NCBI GenBank assembly: GCA_913057645.1 | Contig: CAJXOU010000011.1 | Span: 1 to 56,485 of the forward strand | Direction of reading: 5' to 3' | Source of the DNA: an uncultured Rhodobiaceae bacterium | Lineage (GTDB): Bacteria > Pseudomonadota > Alphaproteobacteria > Parvibaculales > Parvibaculaceae | DNA length: 56,485 bases | Shown: positions 51,930 to 56,485 of the stretch, one piece after another | How positions within the stretch are numbered: the stretch's first letter is position 1 | Layout of the letters: each line of letters opens with the position of its first letter | Made by a program: the position numbers and the translations under genes | Notes under the pieces: generated by a model | Seen by the model: the letters and a program-made list of their open reading frames with translations, nothing else | What the model was told of the DNA's origin: nothing | The model's database searches: none

Positions 51930-53393
51930 TCACGCCGGCTTGTCCACCACCATCAGATAAATGCACTTCGTCGAATCGACTTCGATGGTGACGTTCGCCA
52001 CATCGAGCCCTTCTATCAGCGCGCGCATATCCTCTTCCGTCCGGTAGATCAGACTCCAGTCGGTAACGAACTCGAGGGGCCATTCGCAGCTTTCACGGCC
52101 CTTCTTCACATTGGCCAGGATGAGTTTGCCGCCGGGCTTGACCTGCTCGTACAGATCCCGTGTCAGAGCCCGCGCTCGGCGTGCCGACAGATAGTCGTAG
52201 AGGCCGAGACTGTAGATAACGTCCTGCGGCGGCAGCGCGCGAAAGAGAGCACCCGCTTTCAGAAGCTGCGCGAAAGACGCCTGCAGGCACTGAACCTTCG
52301 CACGGCCACTGTGGCGAACAACCTCCGGATAGGCATGCTCGTAGGCGTGCGTCAGCGCGCGGTCGTCCTGGTCGATCAGCGTGAAATTCACCGGACGCGG
52401 CAATTTGCCGATCTTCAGGTAGTCGTAGACTTCGTAAGCCGAGCCGCATCCGAGATTGGCGATGTTGAGCGGCGTGTCACCCGGCTCTTCCGCCACACGC
52501 TCGGCAATGAGTTTCTGCGTCATGCGAAGCCGGGTCCCGACACAGGCGCCGGTCTCGATGCCAATGCGATGCAGCAGCTTCTCATAGGGAGTGTCGCCGA
52601 CCCGCTGCCACTCATAGACATAGTTCATGATCTGGTAGTCGCCCGGATAGCCGAGCGGCTTCTCATAGCAGCGCTTCATGACCGCACCGGGCATGAAGTC
52701 GGGCGTCAGAACCCTTTCCGCATAGCGTTTGTGACGCGCAAGGACAGCCGGTTCTTCCCAGACGGTCTCCAGGACATCGTTGCCCCGATACCAGAGCTCC
52801 TTCCATTGAGGAACCATGCGGTCCTCGCAGGCGATCAACGCTTCAAGCAGCAATTGTTCGCGTTCGGCACCGGTCGCCTTGAGGCGCTTCTCGTAGGATT
52901 CCAGAAGATCCTTGTAGGACCGGAACAAATTCACGATCTCGGTGCAGAGCTGGAGGAATTCCGGAAAAATCCCTTCGGACGACGCAAAGAGCGGGTCCGC
53001 AAGCGCCTGGCTCAGAACCAGATTGTCGTGCTCGCTGACAATGTTCGGAATGTCGAGATAGCCGGAAGTGAATTCCAGCCCAACGACCGTCTTGAGCCCC
53101 TGGGGCTCTATACGGCGCACCCGACCGGCACCCCCGAAAAGGCGCGCGTCACCGACACGAAACTCGAACGGCATTTCGGCGCCGATACGATCCTCCCAGC
53201 CATCCGCATGGGAACTTTGAATGGCGATGCCGGTCATGCTCAGGTTCTTCAGCGAAGCACGCTCGTTCTCGATGAACACCGCGGGAATTGTATCGCTGAA
53301 CAGTTGTTCGGGCCGGAATCTCTCCGCCCGGTAGAACATCCGTCGGCCTTCCGCGCCGGTCAGTTGCTCATAAGTTCTCACCACTGGCCCCAC
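51930..53393 (-). CDS. PilZ domain - SAM-dependent methyltransferase fusion protein
   Basis: 487 residues in two parts. The N-terminal 115 residues look like a PilZ domain: Arg-rich start (RMFYRAERFR) and NLSMTGIAI, matching the (D/N)-x-S-x-x-G half of the cyclic-di-GMP motif. A helical linker (about 125-300) follows. The methyltransferase domain has motif I NLGCGSAYEVYDYL near 316, LIDQDD near 345 and YSLGLYDYLSA near 395. It may methylate a small molecule, lipid or protein under c-di-GMP control. The R-x-x-x-R half is only approximate, so nucleotide binding is uncertain. Confidence 0.85.
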   Translation of the reverse strand: MGPVVRTYEQLTGAEGRRMFYRAERFRPEQLFSDTIPAVFIENERASLKNLSMTGIAIQSSHADGWEDRIGAEMPFEFRVGDARLFGGAGRVRRIEPQGLKTVVGLEFTSGYLDIPNIVSEHDNLVLSQALADPLFASSEGIFPEFLQLCTEIVNLFRSYKDLLESYEKRLKATGAEREQLLLEALIACEDRMVPQWKELWYRGNDVLETVWEEPAVLARHKRYAERVLTPDFMPGAVMKRCYEKPLGYPGDYQIMNYVYEWQRVGDTPYEKLLHRIGIETGACVGTRLRMTQKLIAERVAEEPGDTPLNIANLGCGSAYEVYDYLKIGKLPRPVNFTLIDQDDRALTHAYEHAYPEVVRHSGRAKVQCLQASFAQLLKAGALFRALPPQDVIYSLGLYDYLSARRARALTRDLYEQVKPGGKLILANVKKGRESCEWPLEFVTDWSLIYRTEEDMRALIEGLDVANVTIEVDSTKCIYLMVVDKPA

Positions 53394-53511
53394 CCTATTT
53401 ACTCAAACAAAACTCACCCGCAGTGCACAATATGGAATCACAGGGCTTCGCGCATTACAAACCCTAACAAATGATTAACGCCACTTTTTTAAGCGTTCCA
53501 CAACCGTGACT

Positions 53512-55809
53512 CTACGATGAACCGGAACGTTTTGCCCTTGCCCTGCTGTTCTCCAGAATGCGCATGACGGGCGGCAGCATCAGCCAGTCGATGAAGAGGT
53601 TGGACAGAATGACCAGTGCCGTCATCGCACCCAGCGAACGGTTAACCTCGAAGCCCGAGAAGGCGAGCGTTCCAAATCCGATCGTCAGCGACACCGTTAT
53701 CACGAGCATGGCGACGCCGACGGTCGCGAAGACATGGTTAATCGCCCCTTCAGGGTCGAGACCGCGCTCGCGCGCCTGCTGATACATCAGGAGAAAGTAG
53801 ATCGTGTCGTCGACGACAAGCCCGATCGTCATGGCCGTCACAACCGACGCGGCAAGCCCGATGTCCTGATAGAGAAGGCCCCAGAGCCCGAAGCCCACCA
53901 GAGACGGGAGCATATTGAGGAATATGCTGAGGGCGCCGAAGACCGCGCTCCGGAGCGCTATCCCGACCACAACCGCGATGACGAGGATCGAGATCAGCGT
54001 CGCCAGCATCATCGAGCGGACGTTTATACCCGAGAGATTTGCGAAGAGGACGTTGAGGCCGGTCCCCCGCGTTCTCATTTCCGGCGGTGCATTTTCAGAG
54101 AGCCAGGCGGCGGCGCTGTCATTGAATCCGCGAATTTCCGACGAGGACATGTGACGGAGAATGACCGTCACGCGGCTCGAGGAACGGCTCACGTCGATCT
54201 GGTCGTTGAGAGAAGCGCCGAACGGCAGGGACAACTCGTAGAGCAGAAAATATTGAGCGATGGTTTCGCGGCTGTCCGGCAAGCTTCCATCAACGTCACG
54301 TCCAGCATTCATGGCATCATGCACCCGACGCGTGATGTCCGATATGGCTGCGACACTGACGACGCCCGGCTGGCCGCGCAGCCAGGCCTCGAATTCGGCG
54401 AGCCGTCTCTGGTAGGCCGGTTCGAAGACGCCGCCGCTTTCGCCGGACTCGATATCGAACTCGACGATGTTGAGTCCGGTCAGCCGCTCTTCCGCGAAAT
54501 CGGAGTCCTGGCGATATTCGAAGCGCTGATCGAAGTAGCGGGCGAAATCGTCATCGAGACGTATGTTGCCGAGCCAGATGGCGCAGGAGACCACCACGAC
54601 GCTGCAGAGAAAGAAGAGCTGCTTGTAGTAGCGGTTCACGAAATGGCCCAGTAGAACCATGAACCGCTCGGAGCGCTGTACGGCGGGACGCAGAGGCATC
54701 AGCGAGAGAACGGCGGGCAGCCACGTGAAGGTGAACACATAGGCGATGCAGATGCCCAGGACGACGATGTTGCCTTGCTGACGAAGCGGCGGCGCATCGG
54801 CGAGATTCATTGCCAGGAAACCGACGATCGTGGTGGCGTTGGTCAATGTCACCGGCCACAGGTTCATCGACACCGCTTCGGCGATTGCCGCCTGCCTTGA
54901 AAGACCGCGACCGAGAGCGCCAAGCGCCGTTGTGACGATACGGACGGCGGCCGCCATGTTGACGGTCATGATGATAATCGGGCAGGCAACCGTCGCGGTA
55001 TTGATCTCGTAGCCATACCAACCCGCCACCCCCATCGCCGCCGCGCTCGACAGGCCCAGCAGGGAAAGAATGGCGAGGCTCGGTAGAACCGCGCGGACAA
55101 AGACAAACATGACGATCGCTGTGACAACGAGACTAATCGGGATCAGGTAGGTCACGTCGCTCATGGCCGCTTCGGAAAAAGTCGCCATGAGGATCACGTT
55201 GCCCGTCAACTTCACTTCGAGCCCGGGATGCTCCTTCTCGAATTCCGCGACAAGGGCACGGGACGCGCTCACAATTTCGCGCACCTCGGCAGAGGCTTCC
55301 GCCGGGAGGTTGAAGTTGACGACGACACCTGTGGCTCTGGCATCGCTCGCGAGCAGACGGTTTCGGATCAGCGGATCATCAAGCGCGAGGCGTTCGATTT
55401 CGCGAGCCTCGGATTCAGTGGTGTTGGCGGGCTCAGGCACGAGGTCAGCGACCGAAAAGGCGTCCTGATCGGCGACCACATGAGGAAAATTCGTCAGCGC
55501 ATCAACACGCGTTGAATGAGGAAGCGTCCAGGCGCGTTCCACGAGATCGCCAAGGGCTGCCAGCACGTCCGGTTCGGTGACCTTCCGGCCCCCCGCCCAG
55601 ACGACCATCAGCAGGTCATTGTTCTGCCCGTATTTCGACTCGAAATCGCGCAGCGTCGAAAGATCGCTGCCTTCCGGATTGAAGAAGACGCGTGTGTCGT
55701 AGGAGAGACGAAACTGGAATACGCCGAGAGCCGCCGTGCAGAAGACCGCCAGACACAGCAGGATCGTCGCGCGCGGCAGGCGCAAGGCCGGATTGTTCGA
55801 TTTCTGCAT
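53512..55809 (-). CDS. RND/MMPL-superfamily transporter
   Basis: 765 residues with the duplicated RND layout. One membrane helix near the N-terminus is followed by a large periplasmic domain (about 35-225), then five or six helices (about 230-400, with a GxxxD-like Asn/Asp-poor central part). A second helix-periplasm-helix block follows (periplasmic about 420-610, helices about 615-755, VVDDTIYFLLMYQQ near 690). It resembles the hopanoid/sterol or lipid exporters of the MMPL group. The ATG at 55809 is preferred; a TTG at 55908 would add 33 residues. No membrane-fusion partner gene is adjacent. The likely substrate is a lipid. Confidence 0.92.
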   Translation of the reverse strand: MQKSNNPALRLPRATILLCLAVFCTAALGVFQFRLSYDTRVFFNPEGSDLSTLRDFESKYGQNNDLLMVVWAGGRKVTEPDVLAALGDLVERAWTLPHSTRVDALTNFPHVVADQDAFSVADLVPEPANTTESEAREIERLALDDPLIRNRLLASDARATGVVVNFNLPAEASAEVREIVSASRALVAEFEKEHPGLEVKLTGNVILMATFSEAAMSDVTYLIPISLVVTAIVMFVFVRAVLPSLAILSLLGLSSAAAMGVAGWYGYEINTATVACPIIIMTVNMAAAVRIVTTALGALGRGLSRQAAIAEAVSMNLWPVTLTNATTIVGFLAMNLADAPPLRQQGNIVVLGICIAYVFTFTWLPAVLSLMPLRPAVQRSERFMVLLGHFVNRYYKQLFFLCSVVVVSCAIWLGNIRLDDDFARYFDQRFEYRQDSDFAEERLTGLNIVEFDIESGESGGVFEPAYQRRLAEFEAWLRGQPGVVSVAAISDITRRVHDAMNAGRDVDGSLPDSRETIAQYFLLYELSLPFGASLNDQIDVSRSSSRVTVILRHMSSSEIRGFNDSAAAWLSENAPPEMRTRGTGLNVLFANLSGINVRSMMLATLISILVIAVVVGIALRSAVFGALSIFLNMLPSLVGFGLWGLLYQDIGLAASVVTAMTIGLVVDDTIYFLLMYQQARERGLDPEGAINHVFATVGVAMLVITVSLTIGFGTLAFSGFEVNRSLGAMTALVILSNLFIDWLMLPPVMRILENSRARAKRSGSS

Positions 55810-56047
55810 GAGCCGCGCCGCCCCACCCCTCTTTGAACTTTCAGCGCGGCGGTAACTTGGGGCATTCCAGAGCGAAAGAAAAGCGGCGAGTTTACCCAAA
55901 GTTAACAAAGCGCGCCGGGCCGGAAACCATGATTTAACGCCGCGTATGCCATTAAGGAAGATGGCCGACGTCCATGCGGGGCGCGGCCGTCACTCAATAG
56001 GCGTTGCGGGCACTTGCCCGGAGCGACACCGGATTCCGGACCCGAAT
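55810..56047. promoter_or_regulatory. Divergent upstream region, RND transporter / partial hypothetical gene
   Basis: 238 bp between two divergent genes. It holds an AT-rich patch (about 55885-55945) suited to promoters, and an ATG at 55961 that is in frame with the next gene and could be its true start (AAGGAAG directly before it). No hairpin or repeat was seen. Confidence 0.35.
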
Positions 56048-56485
56048 ATGAGCAATACGACGCTCGTCAACCTGGCCACAGTCGGCAGCGATGAACTGCA
56101 GACGATGCCGGTCGCCGTATTCACGGCGGGGCTGGAACAGATGTCGGCGGACGCGATCGTGAGATTCCGCCGGATGCGGAAACTGAGCGACACGCACAAG
56201 GTTGCGCTTGAACGCTTTCTGAACGATCACCCCGAGAAGCGCGCCGGTCAGGAGGGCACGTCTTCCGCTGCACAGCCATCCGACAAGACAGGAAATCGAT
56301 CCAGGAAGAAATCCTCCGAAGCGACCCTCTGGATGGAAATGCTGCTCCGTGCAATCGCCTGGTGGGAGGGTATGGATACGGACGATGTTGCCCGGGCAAA
56401 GGGCATCAAACGTCGCCGGAAAAAGAAGAAAGCCGCCAGCCCACCGGCCGCTGCGGACCCCGCCCCCAAACCGGCCGCGGCACCC
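56048..56485 (+). CDS. Hypothetical Lys/Ala/Pro-rich protein, cut by the right edge
   Basis: An open frame of 146 codons with no stop before the window end. The first 55 residues are mixed and soluble; residues about 95-125 form a helix-like stretch with two Trp (AIAWWEGMD). From about 122 on the protein is strongly basic (RRRKKKKAA), then Ala/Pro-rich, like the tail of a nucleic-acid or membrane-surface binding protein. I recognise no family. An in-frame ATG 29 codons upstream (55961) is an alternative start. The gene is incomplete, so length and function are open. Confidence 0.65.
   Translation, partial: MSNTTLVNLATVGSDELQTMPVAVFTAGLEQMSADAIVRFRRMRKLSDTHKVALERFLNDHPEKRAGQEGTSSAAQPSDKTGNRSRKKSSEATLWMEMLLRAIAWWEGMDTDDVARAKGIKRRRKKKKAASPPAAADPAPKPAAAP

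Noticed and set aside
53394-53511. AACGC/GCGTT inverted repeat after the RND gene
   Set aside because: Only a 5-bp stem with the T-run inside the loop, so it does not have the form of a terminator.
1-56485. CRISPR arrays, tRNA or rRNA genes, IS elements, phage genes
   Set aside because: I looked for regularly spaced repeats, cloverleaf-like segments and transposase or integrase motifs and saw none; a dedicated tRNA or Rfam scan could not be run.

Overview
The window is about 56.5 kb of GC-rich chromosomal DNA from an alphaproteobacterium. The evidence is the GC-rich codon use, Tat-exported amidohydrolases, dispersed palindromic elements of the alphaproteobacterial type between genes, and the family make-up. 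A Parvibaculum-like hydrocarbon or ketone degrader would fit, but this is inference and no rRNA or other taxonomic marker is present. I count 42 protein genes (one cut by the right edge). I saw no tRNA, rRNA, CRISPR array, transposase or phage gene. Coding density is high, and five convergent gene pairs end within 9 nt of each other or overlap.

Region 1 (1-12.5 kb, all minus strand) is a catabolic operon. It holds an MDR oxidoreductase, a MalT-like (LAL) regulator, and five genes whose sizes and order (HyuA-like, small Cys-rich protein, HyuA-like, HyuB-like, small orphan) match the five-subunit acetophenone-carboxylase type of ATP-dependent ketone carboxylase. It ends at a clear intrinsic terminator. 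Three of its intergenic gaps are filled with palindromic repeats.

Region 2 (12.6-19.2 kb) has a TonB-like gene and then a full agmatine deiminase operon: putrescine carbamoyltransferase, APC-family transporter, agmatine deiminase, carbamate kinase. This is the gene order known from lactic acid bacteria and enterococci. A hydrolytic N-carbamoylputrescine amidase is divergently transcribed beside it, so two routes from carbamoylputrescine to putrescine sit side by side.

Region 3 (19.2-22.1 kb) is a phospholipase D/VTT fusion coupled to an EEP-family phosphodiesterase. Region 4 (22.2-26.2 kb) is an unassigned catabolic operon (FAD monooxygenase-like, Tat amidohydrolase, SDR, LEH/SnoaL-like). 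Region 5 (26.4-30.9 kb) couples an anchored sulfatase, an exported formylglycine-generating enzyme and a NarX/NarL-type two-component system, behind an AT-rich palindrome. Region 6 (31-33.6 kb) is a class II PHA synthase and PHA depolymerase pair. Region 7 (33.9-38.3 kb) has a foreign-looking sulfotransferase, a DUF1330 gene, a DUF2855 plus GST operon and a TetR regulator.

Region 8 (38.4-45.1 kb, minus) is a compact run of crotonase, Tat amidohydrolase, AMP/thymidine phosphorylase, PRPP synthetase and beta-CASP nuclease. The last three suggest RNA or nucleotide turnover. Region 9 (45.3-56.5 kb) holds a Gln/Arg-rich glycine-zipper protein, glutamate dehydrogenase, UppP, a fatty acid desaturase, a membrane histidine kinase, a PilZ-methyltransferase fusion, an RND/MMPL exporter and a partial hypothetical gene.
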